Shown here: positions 17,009-25,637 of the stretch, piece by piece
Numbering within the stretch: the stretch's first letter is position 1
Layout of the letters: every line of letters starts with the position of its first letter
Origin: Halomarina pelagica
GTDB taxonomy: Archaea > Halobacteriota > Halobacteria > Halobacteriales > Haloarculaceae
Reading direction: 5' to 3'
Assembly: GCF_024228315.1 (NCBI RefSeq)
Contig: NZ_CP100454.1
Span: 3,038,001-3,102,000 of the forward strand
DNA: 64,000 bases
Notes under the pieces: model-generated
Told to the model about the DNA's origin: nothing
What the model saw: the letters and a program-made list of their open reading frames with translations, nothing else
Databases searched by the model: none
Program-made: the position numbers and the translations under genes

Positions 17009-17203
17009 TTAGAGAATAAACGAGATAATCGCTAGTACGATGAAAATAATAATAAGAATGTAGGCAATCCTCATCGAGAACCCCGCAATTCCTCGCGCAC
17101 CGACAAAGTATGCGATGATTGCAAGAATGATAAAGATCACTGCGAGAGAGGCAAATTCACCTCCACCGAATTGGAGTATAGTTCCAACTACAGCCAGACT
17201 CAT
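17009..17203 (-). CDS. DUF1328 family small membrane protein
   Basis: 64 aa with two hydrophobic helices. The pattern LAVIFIILAIIAYFVGARGIAGFSMRIAYILIIIFIVLAIISFIL matches the DUF1328/UPF0391 family (small inner-membrane proteins of unknown function, often stress-linked), including the central Gly-x-x-Gly-Ile-Ala-Gly turn between the helices. It is AT-rich compared with chromosomal genes, so it was probably acquired with the island. Confidence 0.75.
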   Translation of the reverse strand: MSLAVVGTILQFGGGEFASLAVIFIILAIIAYFVGARGIAGFSMRIAYILIIIFIVLAIISFIL

Positions 17204-18291
17204 CGCTCACCCCTCCTCAGCGCGGGAAATGCCCATTGTCTCTTCTGGTAATTCCTTGTAAACTGGCTTTTTTCACGGGCCATGGGTGTATGATAACCGC
17301 CAGAGGAGAACAACATGTCGATACATAGGACAGAAGGTAGGACGTAGCGTGTAGCAAGCATGTACGTTGAACGAACATATCGATATTTAATAATAATGTC
17401 TTCTACGGCACCCTCCTTCTCTCGATAAAATCCGATAATACTGTCATTCTTCGAAAATTTGTACAATAATGGCCACATCTAGCCGAAAGGCTAACAAGTG
17501 TGGGGTTAATCTCTCGCTTTGAGGGCGAAAGCACCGTACTCAAAACCGAATGCAGGGCCTCGGTTTAGCCCGAAATCATCAATCGGATTAAATCAGGCCC
17601 AGTATCACCACAGGTGGGGAGTAGGGGAACAACGGGTAGCGGGCAATTCGCCCTCATGCGCGCCAACGCAGAGCTTTTACCCAAATAGTGGTTCGTGTGC
17701 GATTCCTAATCGCACCTCTCCTCTGGAATTGCTGCCCGTTTACCGCGACCGACAGATGTCTGCCACGACCCCTGGTCCTGTCAGTTCCCGCCACTATAAT
17801 AGCGTTTTCGATTGGAAATTTACCCATTCCTAAAACCAAATCAGACCATAGTCGGAAATAGAATATTCGTAACATGTATTCGATCACCGAGACACACTCA
17901 TTGACTGGTCAATAATACTATACTAGTACTCAATATCTGACCGTCTTGATGGTGCGCCACCTAGGAGGTGATTTATCTGAGGGTGACCACTCGTCGAAGA
18001 ATAGTGTATGACCGATTAGGACAACCTGATCCTGAGTTCCTTCTTAATATTGTACTACCCGTTGATCGCCGCGCTGTATTAGAATATTGAGGAGGTGTCA
18101 GATGAACACTAGTCAGTATTGACGATGTGGCATCGACTCGGCGACTCGGCGCAATCAGGTTAGTCGAGATGATCTAGTGAATACCGGATATCGACAGATC
18201 ACCGAGAAGGAACTCTAATACCTTCCTACTGAGGCACCATTCTGAAGGGCGTGTCGCCGTTCCTGTAGTCTCTGCCTAAAGAAATGGTTCC
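17204..18291. other. AT-rich stretch without a confident gene
   Basis: About 1.1 kb of lower-GC DNA between the DUF1328 gene and the membrane-protein cluster. Several short frames (for example 17200-17478 minus, 17519-17833 plus) lack domains, RBS or coherent composition, and multiple stops occur. It looks like decayed or regulatory sequence at a module border. Confidence 0.5.
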
Positions 18292-18621
18292 TTAGCGGTA
18301 AACTGTTGGTGAGGTCCTCCTTTCTCGGATATACTCACGGATAGCACCGTAGATCTTTACTAGCGGGTAGGAGAGAAAGACGAAGGCGATCGACACCATC
18401 GCGGCTCCAGCGATACCGTCTTGCTCGGTGAACGGATCGCCGAGCAGATAGTAGAGCACTTCGACGGGAATGAACTCGGGCGGGGCGGACGAGAGAACCA
18501 GAAAGAGAACGTTGGTGAGAAGCCCCGCAAAGAATCCGAGTATGCTTAGGAGGACGAATAACTCCCACAGTCCGTGTTTCGCCTGTCGGAAGAGGTACCG
18601 CCACGAGTAGCGTCGACGCAT
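18292..18621 (-). CDS. Small membrane protein, last gene of the minus-strand cluster
   Basis: 109 aa. A basic N-terminus (MRRRYSWRYLFRQAKHG) precedes two hydrophobic helices (LWELFVLLSILGFFAGLLTNVLFLVL and GIAGAAMVSIAFVFLSYPLVKIYG). A charged C-terminus follows. No family recognised. It follows the metalloprotease gene by 21 bp on the same strand, the distal end of what looks like a ten-kilobase operon starting near 28.9 kb. Confidence 0.6.
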   Translation of the reverse strand: MRRRYSWRYLFRQAKHGLWELFVLLSILGFFAGLLTNVLFLVLSSAPPEFIPVEVLYYLLGDPFTEQDGIAGAAMVSIAFVFLSYPLVKIYGAIREYIRERRTSPTVYR

Positions 18622-18642
18622 GTTCTTATCCCGGTACTACTC

Positions 18643-19185
18643 CTACTCGTGAATATGTGTGTCGGCGAGGGGTGGCTCGTCGGTGACCAGCGTCAGCGCG
18701 ACCGTACCCATCCCAACGACGAGCACGATCGTGCCGGCGATGCCACCGAAGACGTACCCGACGGGGATCGCGAGCAGGCCAGCCCACAGTTTGTACAGAG
18801 GCGTCCGGTTGATCGCCGGTTCGTCGTCGACCGTGTCGTCGGGCGTCACGTACGTCGGTTTATAATCCGAGAAGTCGCCGCCGATCGTATAGACCGACCA
18901 GGCGATGAACAAGAGCGCGGTGTCGAGCTCGAGCGGTGGGGTCGCGCCCACCGCGAGCGCGATCAATCCCCCAAACAGCCCAACGAATAACGGGGATAGG
19001 CCGACAAAGCGGTCGACCCATTTCGACGTATCTGGTTCTAGAGTTGTATAGACATCGAGTCGCCACCAATCCACACCAACCCGTTTCGCGAAGGGGTAGG
19101 CCGCCGCGACGTGCGTCAACTCATGCGCGACGGCCGCACCGACGATCGAGATCGCGCCCACCGCCGCCGTCTCGATCCCGACCAC
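18643..19185 (-). CDS. HExxH membrane metalloprotease-like protein
   Basis: About 180 aa from a GTG at 19185, directly after the TAA of the upstream gene. The first helix reads AVGAISIVGAAVAHELTHVAAAYPFAKRVGVDW. HELTH at residues 21-25 is a zinc-binding HExxH motif inside a membrane segment, as in M50/site-2-protease-like and DUF3267-type proteins. Three more hydrophobic segments follow (FVGLSPLFVGLFGGLIALAVG; TALLFIAWSVYTIGG; LWAGLLAIPVGYVFGGIAGTIVLVVGMGTVAL). A third ligand (Asp or Glu) downstream cannot be fixed by eye. In this operon it could process the co-encoded membrane or signal-bearing proteins (inference). Confidence 0.6.
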   Translation of the reverse strand: MVGIETAAVGAISIVGAAVAHELTHVAAAYPFAKRVGVDWWRLDVYTTLEPDTSKWVDRFVGLSPLFVGLFGGLIALAVGATPPLELDTALLFIAWSVYTIGGDFSDYKPTYVTPDDTVDDEPAINRTPLYKLWAGLLAIPVGYVFGGIAGTIVLVVGMGTVALTLVTDEPPLADTHIHE

Positions 19186-19187
19186 GA

Positions 19188-19505
19188 TTACACCCCATCC
19201 CGTGCACGGATGATGAGCATGTAGCCGAATCCGGTGACGACGAGCATCAGCAACACGACCAGCAGACTCCCGACGGTGGGGGGTGCCGCGGCGATCGTGA
19301 AGCCGCCGACGAGGACGATCATGACGATCGGGATGATCGCTTTCCCACTGTATGCGTAGTAGCTCAGGCCCACCGAGCCGAAGACGATGAGCGCGAACAG
19401 CGGCAGTCCCAGCGTATCGATGTACGGCCCCGTTGCGGCGTCCCAGAACTTGCCCGACATCCACTGGTCGGCGTAGCTCTGCGCGAGCAGCGTGCGCAGG
19501 CTCAT
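19188..19505 (-). CDS. Small multi-pass membrane protein
   Basis: 105 aa with an amphipathic N-terminal third (MSLRTLLAQSYADQWMSGKFWDAATGPYIDTLG) followed by three closely packed hydrophobic helices. No family recognised. The ATG overlaps the stop of the upstream gene by four bases and its stop lies 2 bp before the metalloprotease GTG, so the three genes are translationally linked. Confidence 0.6.
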   Translation of the reverse strand: MSLRTLLAQSYADQWMSGKFWDAATGPYIDTLGLPLFALIVFGSVGLSYYAYSGKAIIPIVMIVLVGGFTIAAAPPTVGSLLVVLLMLVVTGFGYMLIIRARDGV

Positions 19506-19867
19506 GTGAGCGACCTCCCGGAGAGGACCTGTAACAGGTCCAATCCGACGATGAAGTACAGCGGGGCGAAGATGAACGCGACGAGCGCCCCTGGCACCCC
19601 GAGGTTCGACAACATGAGCGGCCCGGCGATGACGATCGAGAAGACGCCGACGAGGACGCTCGCCGCGCTGATAATCCCCGCGATGAAGTTATCGAGCGCG
19701 GAGCGGTCGGTGCTCACGCTCTGCAAGTTTTGTTCGGACTGTTCGATCTGCTCGTCGCCGCCGACTGTGGGCGAGACTCCGAGCGCGGGGGCGATGCCGG
19801 TGCCGCTCAGGAGCGTCGCCGAGGCGTTCAGCAGGACGAGGAAGATGACGATGTTGGTGCTTCGCAT
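19502..19867 (-). CDS. Membrane protein with signal-like N-terminus
   Basis: 121 aa. An N-terminal hydrophobic stretch (MRSTNIVIFLVLLNASATLLSG) is followed by a polar loop (VGGDEQIEQSEQNLQSVSTDRSALDNF) and two long hydrophobic helices (AGIISAASVLVGVFSIVIAGPLML; ALVAFIFAPLYFIVGLDLLQVLSG). Its size and topology resemble the small multi-pass matrix-type membrane proteins of membrane-bearing archaeal viruses, but I could not match a family. It lies between the large surface protein gene and the 105-aa membrane protein gene. Confidence 0.55.
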   Translation of the reverse strand: MRSTNIVIFLVLLNASATLLSGTGIAPALGVSPTVGGDEQIEQSEQNLQSVSTDRSALDNFIAGIISAASVLVGVFSIVIAGPLMLSNLGVPGALVAFIFAPLYFIVGLDLLQVLSGRSLT

Positions 19868-19873
19868 GATGAA

Positions 19874-22270
19874 TCACACTCCAATCGGATCGCTTCTCCC
19901 GTGGGCGTAGATCACGGCCAGTCCGAGCGCGATCAGGATGAACAGTGCCGAGATCTCCGCTGGCAGCCAGTCGACGAACCAGAAGACGCCCGCGAGACAC
20001 GGGAGGATAACCGCGCCCGCCGCGGCGTTACTCCGGGAGAACAGCCCGGCGACGACGAACAGTGTCGCGACCGAGATCGTGTGTTTCCAGAACGGTGAGA
20101 GCGGCACGCCGGGGCTGTACTTCCCCGCGCCGATCGGGACGGTCGCAGTTTTCGTCTCGCCACCTCGGGTGATCTCGAAGTCGGCCATCCAGGTGGTGTT
20201 GGCTTCGCTCGCCGAGAGTGGGAGCGTCGCCGAAAAGTTCCCAAGGGTCTGCTCGGTCGTCGAGTACAGCACGTTGCTGGGGTTGTTCCGCTCGTAGACC
20301 GTCACGGTCAGCTCGTCGGTGAGGTCTTTCGGATCGACGTACGTGACGCGAATCGTCTCCGGATCGTCGTCGATGTACGTCGCCGAGTACGAGTACGTCG
20401 CGTTCTCGGTCGTCTCGTCGATGGTAAACTCGAGCGTCCCCACCTCGAGGGGGACGACACCGGCGGTGTTCGCAGTGTACGTGCCGAGAACGCGTGTGTC
20501 GCCCGCCTCTGACTGGATAACGAGGCGGTATCGGGCGTCCTCTTCGAGGACGACCGGAAAAGCCCCACTTGCGCCGAAGTAGTCACCGGCGACGGTCTGG
20601 TACCCGAGGGTGCTCGAGTTGGTGACGGCGACGGCGCGCTTGACGTACAGCCGTGTGTTCTCGGCGTCGTAGCGCCCGGTGTTGTCCTCGAGGACGAACT
20701 CGTTTTCAACACTCGCCGCGCTGGTGTTCAGCAGGTAGACGTCGGCCTGGTCGAGTAGCGAGTCGATGATGACGCGGCGGGTGTGCCAGCCCGCGGACTC
20801 GACGACGACGATAAAGCGCTCGTCGGTCGGCAACCCGGTCATGGAGACGGTGCCGTCACTCGTCGAGCGGGTATAGACGGTCTCGTCACCGAAGAACTGC
20901 ACGTCAATCGTTGCGTTACTGATGAGGTCGCCGCTCCGTTCGGCGCGTACCTCGAGGGTCGCTGGCGCGGTGAACGAGAACGTGTCTGAGGTCGCCGTGT
21001 GGCCGTAGGTATCGGTGAGCTCGACGTGCCAGGTGTGAGTCCCGCCGGTCAGTCCGTCGACGGTGATCGACTTCGTCCCGCCACTGGTGTGGGTCGTTGT
21101 CTCGATGAGTTGGCCGTCGAGATACCAGTCGGCGGTCACGGTGTCGCTGCTTGCGGTAAAATCAGCGTCGTCGATGGCGATCGAGAGGTTCGAGGTCTGC
21201 GCGAACGCGCCCCCGCTGGGGGTGGCGGTACTGTTGTCGACGGTCGGGGCGCTGGTCTGTGCGGTGAGCCCCTCGCTATGGATCTCGACAGTGCCGCCGG
21301 GCTGCGCGACGCCGTCAATGTGGAGGCGCCAGCGGTCGTAATTCGCCGCCGAGAGATCCGTCGTCTTCGTGCCGCTGGTCGTGTAGGTCGTTGAGTTGAC
21401 GCTCGTCCACGATCCGCTGCCGCTATCGTAGCCTTCCCAGGTGACGGTCGCAGTGCCATCGATGAGCGTGAGATCGACCTGCCCTGTCTGCGGATTCTCG
21501 ACCGTGTACTCGGCTGACGTGTACTCGCCACTGCCGCCGCTGAGCGTGAAGTTGTCCATCGGGACGCTCGCGCCGGTGTTCGAGAATGCCTCGAGGCGGA
21601 TGCCCTCACCGCTGTACGTCGTGTCGGTCGTGCTGACCTGCGCGACCTGCGAGCCATCTTTGTAGGCGGTGGCGATGATCGTGCCGTCGGTCTGCCACTC
21701 GATCTCTATCCGGTGTTGCGCGCTCGCAAAATCGTACGTGGTACTCGCGAGCGTCGTCTCCGCACCGTTGTCGTTCTGCCGGATCCGTAGTTCGTTCGCG
21801 CCGTCGTTGAGCTGGATGTAGTACCCGGAATCAATATCGGTGTAGCCGAAGCCGACTTTCGCGACGGCCTCCTGCGGGTCGACTTCGATGCTTGCCGTCT
21901 CCCCCTGTGAGAAGTAGGTAGACAGACCGTCTCCGGAAGCAGAATAGACATATTGGGTCCGACAGCCGCCCGACGAACAGGTGTTGAGGAACAACTCGCC
22001 GCCACTCACAAAGGCGTCTCCCGAAACCGTCGAATACTCCGAGAGATCGTTATCGTTGAAATCGTCGATTACCGGTTGCTCAGTAACGAGCGACGCACTC
22101 TCACCAGTCCCCTCGATGGTGAATCCGGTGGTCGTCCCCTGCTGAAAGTCGCTGTCGGTGGTGTGCTCGGCGACGAGTGTCGTGTGAGATGCACTGACGG
22201 GCGGGACGCCCGCGAACACGAGCAGCCCGGTAACGACGAGTACGAGCGCGCGCGTCCGACGGCTACTCAT
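19874..22270 (-). CDS. Large signal-bearing surface protein with beta domains and C-terminal membrane anchor
   Basis: About 798 aa. A Sec-type signal (MSSRRTRALVLVVTGLLVFA... ending near ASH) is followed by a LamG/concanavalin-like beta domain (roughly residues 55-245). Next come an Ig/PKD-like domain (TVTADWYLDGQLIETTTHTSGG... HTWHVELTDTYGHTATSDTFSF) and a PEGA- or carboxypeptidase-regulatory-like beta sandwich (VRAERSGDLISNATIDVQFFGDE). Further beta modules lead to three or four membrane helices in the last 75 residues. The ectodomain is rich in Asn-x-Ser/Thr sequons. It should be a spike- or adhesin-like protein on the outer face of a cell, virion or vesicle. The ATG at 22270 overlaps the upstream 42-aa gene. 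Confidence 0.7.
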   Translation of the reverse strand: MSSRRTRALVLVVTGLLVFAGVPPVSASHTTLVAEHTTDSDFQQGTTTGFTIEGTGESASLVTEQPVIDDFNDNDLSEYSTVSGDAFVSGGELFLNTCSSGGCRTQYVYSASGDGLSTYFSQGETASIEVDPQEAVAKVGFGYTDIDSGYYIQLNDGANELRIRQNDNGAETTLASTTYDFASAQHRIEIEWQTDGTIIATAYKDGSQVAQVSTTDTTYSGEGIRLEAFSNTGASVPMDNFTLSGGSGEYTSAEYTVENPQTGQVDLTLIDGTATVTWEGYDSGSGSWTSVNSTTYTTSGTKTTDLSAANYDRWRLHIDGVAQPGGTVEIHSEGLTAQTSAPTVDNSTATPSGGAFAQTSNLSIAIDDADFTASSDTVTADWYLDGQLIETTTHTSGGTKSITVDGLTGGTHTWHVELTDTYGHTATSDTFSFTAPATLEVRAERSGDLISNATIDVQFFGDETVYTRSTSDGTVSMTGLPTDERFIVVVESAGWHTRRVIIDSLLDQADVYLLNTSAASVENEFVLEDNTGRYDAENTRLYVKRAVAVTNSSTLGYQTVAGDYFGASGAFPVVLEEDARYRLVIQSEAGDTRVLGTYTANTAGVVPLEVGTLEFTIDETTENATYSYSATYIDDDPETIRVTYVDPKDLTDELTVTVYERNNPSNVLYSTTEQTLGNFSATLPLSASEANTTWMADFEITRGGETKTATVPIGAGKYSPGVPLSPFWKHTISVATLFVVAGLFSRSNAAAGAVILPCLAGVFWFVDWLPAEISALFILIALGLAVIYAHGRSDPIGV

Positions 22271-22391
22271 CGACGACCCCCACGCCAAGACGCTTCAACG
22301 CCTCGCGACTCTCTTCGGGGAGCGCGTCGCGCAGTTCAAGCTCGTCCGGCCCACGGCCGCGCTCCCGGTAGTACCGTCGGCGCTCCGTCAT
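22263..22391 (-). CDS. Very small charged protein
   Basis: 42 aa (MTERRRYYRERGRGPDELEL then RDALPEESREALKRLGVGVVDE). Its ATG overlaps the TGA of the upstream membrane protein, and its stop lies eight bases inside the start of the large surface protein. The arrangement and coherent charge pattern (basic head, acidic helix) support a real gene. It could be a cytoplasmic adaptor or simply a coupling peptide for translation of the spike-like gene. Confidence 0.5.
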   Translation of the reverse strand: MTERRRYYRERGRGPDELELRDALPEESREALKRLGVGVVDE

Positions 22392-22657
22392 GGGCCCCCC
22401 GATAGGAACCGCTCTAACCGGATGGCGTACACGAACACGTAGAGGATGCCGGCGAAGCCGAACAGGAGCGGCCCCCACACGAGCATGATCGCCTGAATGT
22501 TCAGCGCAATACTCGGACTCACGGGTGAGTCGGGCGACTCGACGGCGTCGTTCTCCGCGACGACGTCGGTGACACGCTCGATCGCGGGCGCGACCCCCGC
22601 GAAGTACGCCCCGAGTGTGAACAACACGAGTACCATGACGATCATCGCTCGGAGCAT
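22388..22657 (-). CDS. Small membrane protein (two helices)
   Basis: 89 aa from the ATG at 22657, which shares one base with the upstream stop. Helices: AMIVMVLVLFTLGAYFAGVAPAI and AIMLVWGPLLFGFAGILYVFVYAI. A polar loop with Asp/Glu/Pro/Ser lies between. Both this protein and the next one upstream carry the phrase Trp-Gly-Pro-Leu-Leu/Phe-Phe-x-x at the second helix, so the two look like distant paralogues. Confidence 0.6.
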   Translation of the reverse strand: MLRAMIVMVLVLFTLGAYFAGVAPAIERVTDVVAENDAVESPDSPVSPSIALNIQAIMLVWGPLLFGFAGILYVFVYAIRLERFLSGGP

Positions 22658-22908
22658 TAGCGTCCACCTCGTGAGTCGAACACTGAGCCGGCGAGCAGTC
22701 CCAGCGCGGCGGCACAGGCGGCGAACAGCGGTCCCCACGTCCACATCTGTAAGGCCCAGCCGCGACCGGTCGCAGCGTTCTCAGTAGTGGTGACGTTCGC
22801 GGAGATCGCCATGAAGTCGCCGAACGCCCCGTTCAGGATCCCCCACAGAAATGCGAAACAGAGCATCCCGAAGCCGAAGGGCACCGCGATGCGATAGGCG
22901 AGTCCCAT
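22657..22908 (-). CDS. Small membrane protein (two helices)
   Basis: 83 aa: IAVPFGFGMLCFAFLWGILNGAFG forms helix one and WTWGPLFAACAAALGLLAGSVF helix two, with an exposed loop (SANVTTTENAATG) containing two N-glycosylation sequons. The WGPLF motif and topology parallel the neighbouring 89-aa protein. The ATG shares one base with the stop of the 909-aa gene. Confidence 0.6.
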   Translation of the reverse strand: MGLAYRIAVPFGFGMLCFAFLWGILNGAFGDFMAISANVTTTENAATGRGWALQMWTWGPLFAACAAALGLLAGSVFDSRGGR

Positions 22909-25637
22909 TAGAGTAACCCTCCGAAGGGGTCAGAATCACGCTTAGACGACTTCCCCCCTCTGCTATCGGTGTCGCCGAAGGCGTCTCCCAGTAGCTCCTC
23001 CGGCGTCGCGACGGGGTTGATGAACGCGCGCGTGAACGGGTCGTCAGCGTCGTCGATCGGCTCGTCGACGACCGCGCTTCCGCTCTCTGGTTCGAACGTG
23101 AAGGGTTCGGGCCGGACGGGCGTCTCCCACCGCGGCCGTGTCGGCGTCTCGAGTTTTCCCTCCGGTTCCCACCGGAACACTTGCTCGACAGGCTGATCGA
23201 GGCGCTGGTCGGTGTCGGAATCGAGGCGGAACGTCTGGTCCTGGTCGAATCCGGTATCCTGTCGAACGCCAAAGTCCTGATCGAGGCGCTCGAGGGTGTC
23301 TTCACCTGTCCGGAGGTCGAACCGTTGGTCGTAGCCTTCGAACAGCCCGCTCCCGGTGCGCTCATCGGTGTCGAGTGGGTCGGTGCTGATCTCTGCGCGG
23401 AGCGCCGTCTCTGCCTGACTCAGTCGGTTCCGCGGTGCGTCGAACTCGTCGAGTGCGTCGGTCCTTCCGGCGTCGAGTTCCGGGCGACCTGCGTCGTCGA
23501 ACTCCCGTGCAAACGACCAGTCCTGTCCAACGGGCCCGGACGACCGGCCACGTCCGCCGCGGTACGGGCGGGTGTCGCGGTCGACTTCGAAGGCGTTGCG
23601 GTCGAGATACACCGCGTCCGGATCGAACGTCGGTCCCTCGGGGCGGCTCGGTTGCGACTGTGCCGGATCGACGTCACCGAGGAGTTCGCGCTGGACGGCC
23701 CGCTCCGCGTCGGCGAAGTTCCGGAGTTCGAACTGTGCCTGATCGAGCAGCTGCTCGCCGGGATCGATCTCACCGAGGGAGTCGAACGACTCGTCGAGTT
23801 CGACGGACGACCGGTCGCGTGGGACGAGGTCGAGCCGGCCGCTCTCGTCCGCGAGGAACTCGCTGATAGCTGTCCGCCCGCGAGCGGTGCCGGCGGAGAG
23901 GCGTGGGCGTGCGCCTTGGACGCGGCGGGCGGCCCCGAGCGCGAGTTCCTCGCCGGGCTGAATCGCGAACGAAAGCCCGCGTGCGCCCCGTGGGGAGACT
24001 TTGCTCAGGCCGCCGATCAGCCCGTAGGTCGCGCCGGCGGTCGCCCCGGCCCCGATACCGATGCCCGCTAACTCTGCCGCTCGCTTCCGGCTCTCGAACT
24101 CGAACGCGCGGCCGTCACCGGTCGGCTCGAGCAGTGAGTCGCGGAGTTGGCGGGCCGGCGTTGATCCGATCAGCGACTCGGCGTTCTCGGGGTTGATCTC
24201 GAAATATCGATCGAGTTGCCGCGACGCATACTGCCCGCCGGCGTCGAACACGTCTCCGGCTCGTTCCCCCGCCTCACCCTTCGTTGCGCCCTCGCCGATG
24301 TAGAGCGTCGGCTCGATCACCGCCTCGTCGAACATGCGCGCGGTCTGCGGCAGATTGACGAGTTCGACCACGCTACTCGTCGCCGTCCCTGCGGCTGTCC
24401 CGGCGAGCGTGTCCCGCCCGCCGAAGAAGCTCGCCACGGTGTCGCCCGCAGTTTGTGAGAACGTCTCAGAAAACCAGTCAGCTTTCTCTTGCACGTCCTC
24501 CTCGAGGGGGTCGCCGGTCAGCGGATTGGTCAGTGAGTAATCGCCTGCCTCTTCCGTCCGCTCGACGAGCACCTCGAATGCGTCGCTTCCGTCAGCTCGC
24601 TCGACGCTAATCTCGTCGCGCGTGAGGTCGTCGAACTCTGAGAGCAGGTCGTTCTCCGCTTGGAACTCGGCGAGGTCGCTCTCGAACTCGTCGGTCAGGT
24701 CGACCGAATAGGTCGTCTCACCGACGAGTCGCCCGCCGCGCCCTTTCGAGAGTTCCGTCTCCGCGCGCACGCGGAGGTCGTCGCTCGGATCGACGTCGAT
24801 CCCGAACGTCTCCTCGAGGTCGGTCGCGACCGATGTCCGAACCTGCTGTTCGCGCTCACTCGGTGTCAGGGGGTCCGAGCGGTCCTGCCTCGTCTCCCCG
24901 GTGAGGTCGCCGAGTGCCTCGTCGAGCACGCTGACGCTGGTCGGGGTCCCCGACTCGTCCCGCTCGACGGCCAGGTCGTCCGTCGAGAGTCCCTCACGGC
25001 GCTTCGCGACTTGCTCGCGGATCTCCGCATTGGAGGGGTTGACGTCGAGTGCGTCGAGTCCGCTCGAGGTCAGCGCTGCCTTCAGCGTCTCGCCGGCCCG
25101 TTCGATGCGGACCTGGCTCGGCTCGAGGGCGGTCCCCGTTCGCTCGCGGATCGACGCCAGGACGTCGCGTTCGAACTGCCTGGCCTGTTCGGCGACGCCC
25201 CCGCTCCCTGCTTCGCTTCCCTGCACCTGGCGACGGAAGCTCTCGGAGGTCTCCTCGAGGCGCGCGAGCTGGTCCTGGCGCTCTGCCGCGAGCGCCTGGT
25301 CGTCGGCCTTCGTTTCGGTCGTGCGGGCTTCCTTCCGACGCTTGAGGCGGTCACGCGCGCGGTCGATCCGCTCTTGGACGGAGAGGTTAGCGAGTGAGCT
25401 ATCGTCGTCACCGAAGTCAATCCCGTCCGAGGACTCGCGCTGTTGGTCCCGTGACTGCGTCTCGGTCTGCTCCGTCATGGACGCGTCGGCCTGCTGGGTG
25501 TCGTGGGTTGCGTCGCGCAGTTGCGCCCGCTGGTCGGCCGTAAAGCCGGCGTCACTCGCCTGCATCTGCTCCTGCTCTTGTTCACGCTCTCTCCGTCGCC
25601 GAGCGCGGCGGCGACGGGTGCCGTCGGTGAACGCCAC
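22908..25637 (-). CDS. Large hydrophilic scaffold-like protein (909 aa)
   Basis: Residues 1-130 are extremely charged and helical (RRRRARRRREREQEQEQMQ; ERIDRARDRLKRRKEARTTE), predicted coiled coil. An alpha/beta region with repeated ESDLAEFQAE-type motifs follows. Near 395-430 and 535-565 lie two glycine/alanine-rich hydrophobic patches (TVASFFGGRDTLAGTAAGTATSSVVEL; AAELAGIGIGAGATAGATYGLIGG) that could touch or cross a membrane. The last 250 residues are disordered and rich in Asp, Gln, Arg and Pro with short imperfect repeats (RLDQ, RFDLRTG, TFRLDS). It ends in DPFGGLL. No enzyme motif. A matrix or scaffold protein is my best guess from architecture and location. Confidence 0.6.
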   Translation of the reverse strand: MAFTDGTRRRRARRRREREQEQEQMQASDAGFTADQRAQLRDATHDTQQADASMTEQTETQSRDQQRESSDGIDFGDDDSSLANLSVQERIDRARDRLKRRKEARTTETKADDQALAAERQDQLARLEETSESFRRQVQGSEAGSGGVAEQARQFERDVLASIRERTGTALEPSQVRIERAGETLKAALTSSGLDALDVNPSNAEIREQVAKRREGLSTDDLAVERDESGTPTSVSVLDEALGDLTGETRQDRSDPLTPSEREQQVRTSVATDLEETFGIDVDPSDDLRVRAETELSKGRGGRLVGETTYSVDLTDEFESDLAEFQAENDLLSEFDDLTRDEISVERADGSDAFEVLVERTEEAGDYSLTNPLTGDPLEEDVQEKADWFSETFSQTAGDTVASFFGGRDTLAGTAAGTATSSVVELVNLPQTARMFDEAVIEPTLYIGEGATKGEAGERAGDVFDAGGQYASRQLDRYFEINPENAESLIGSTPARQLRDSLLEPTGDGRAFEFESRKRAAELAGIGIGAGATAGATYGLIGGLSKVSPRGARGLSFAIQPGEELALGAARRVQGARPRLSAGTARGRTAISEFLADESGRLDLVPRDRSSVELDESFDSLGEIDPGEQLLDQAQFELRNFADAERAVQRELLGDVDPAQSQPSRPEGPTFDPDAVYLDRNAFEVDRDTRPYRGGRGRSSGPVGQDWSFAREFDDAGRPELDAGRTDALDEFDAPRNRLSQAETALRAEISTDPLDTDERTGSGLFEGYDQRFDLRTGEDTLERLDQDFGVRQDTGFDQDQTFRLDSDTDQRLDQPVEQVFRWEPEGKLETPTRPRWETPVRPEPFTFEPESGSAVVDEPIDDADDPFTRAFINPVATPEELLGDAFGDTDSRGGKSSKRDSDPFGGLL

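Noticed and set aside
17200-17478. 92-codon minus-strand frame in AT-rich zone
   Set aside because: It ends inside the start of the DUF1328 gene and has no coherent composition or motif.
23181-24071. 296-codon frame antisense to the 909-aa protein
   Set aside because: No RBS, no domain, and the opposite strand forms a continuous operon with start-stop overlaps.
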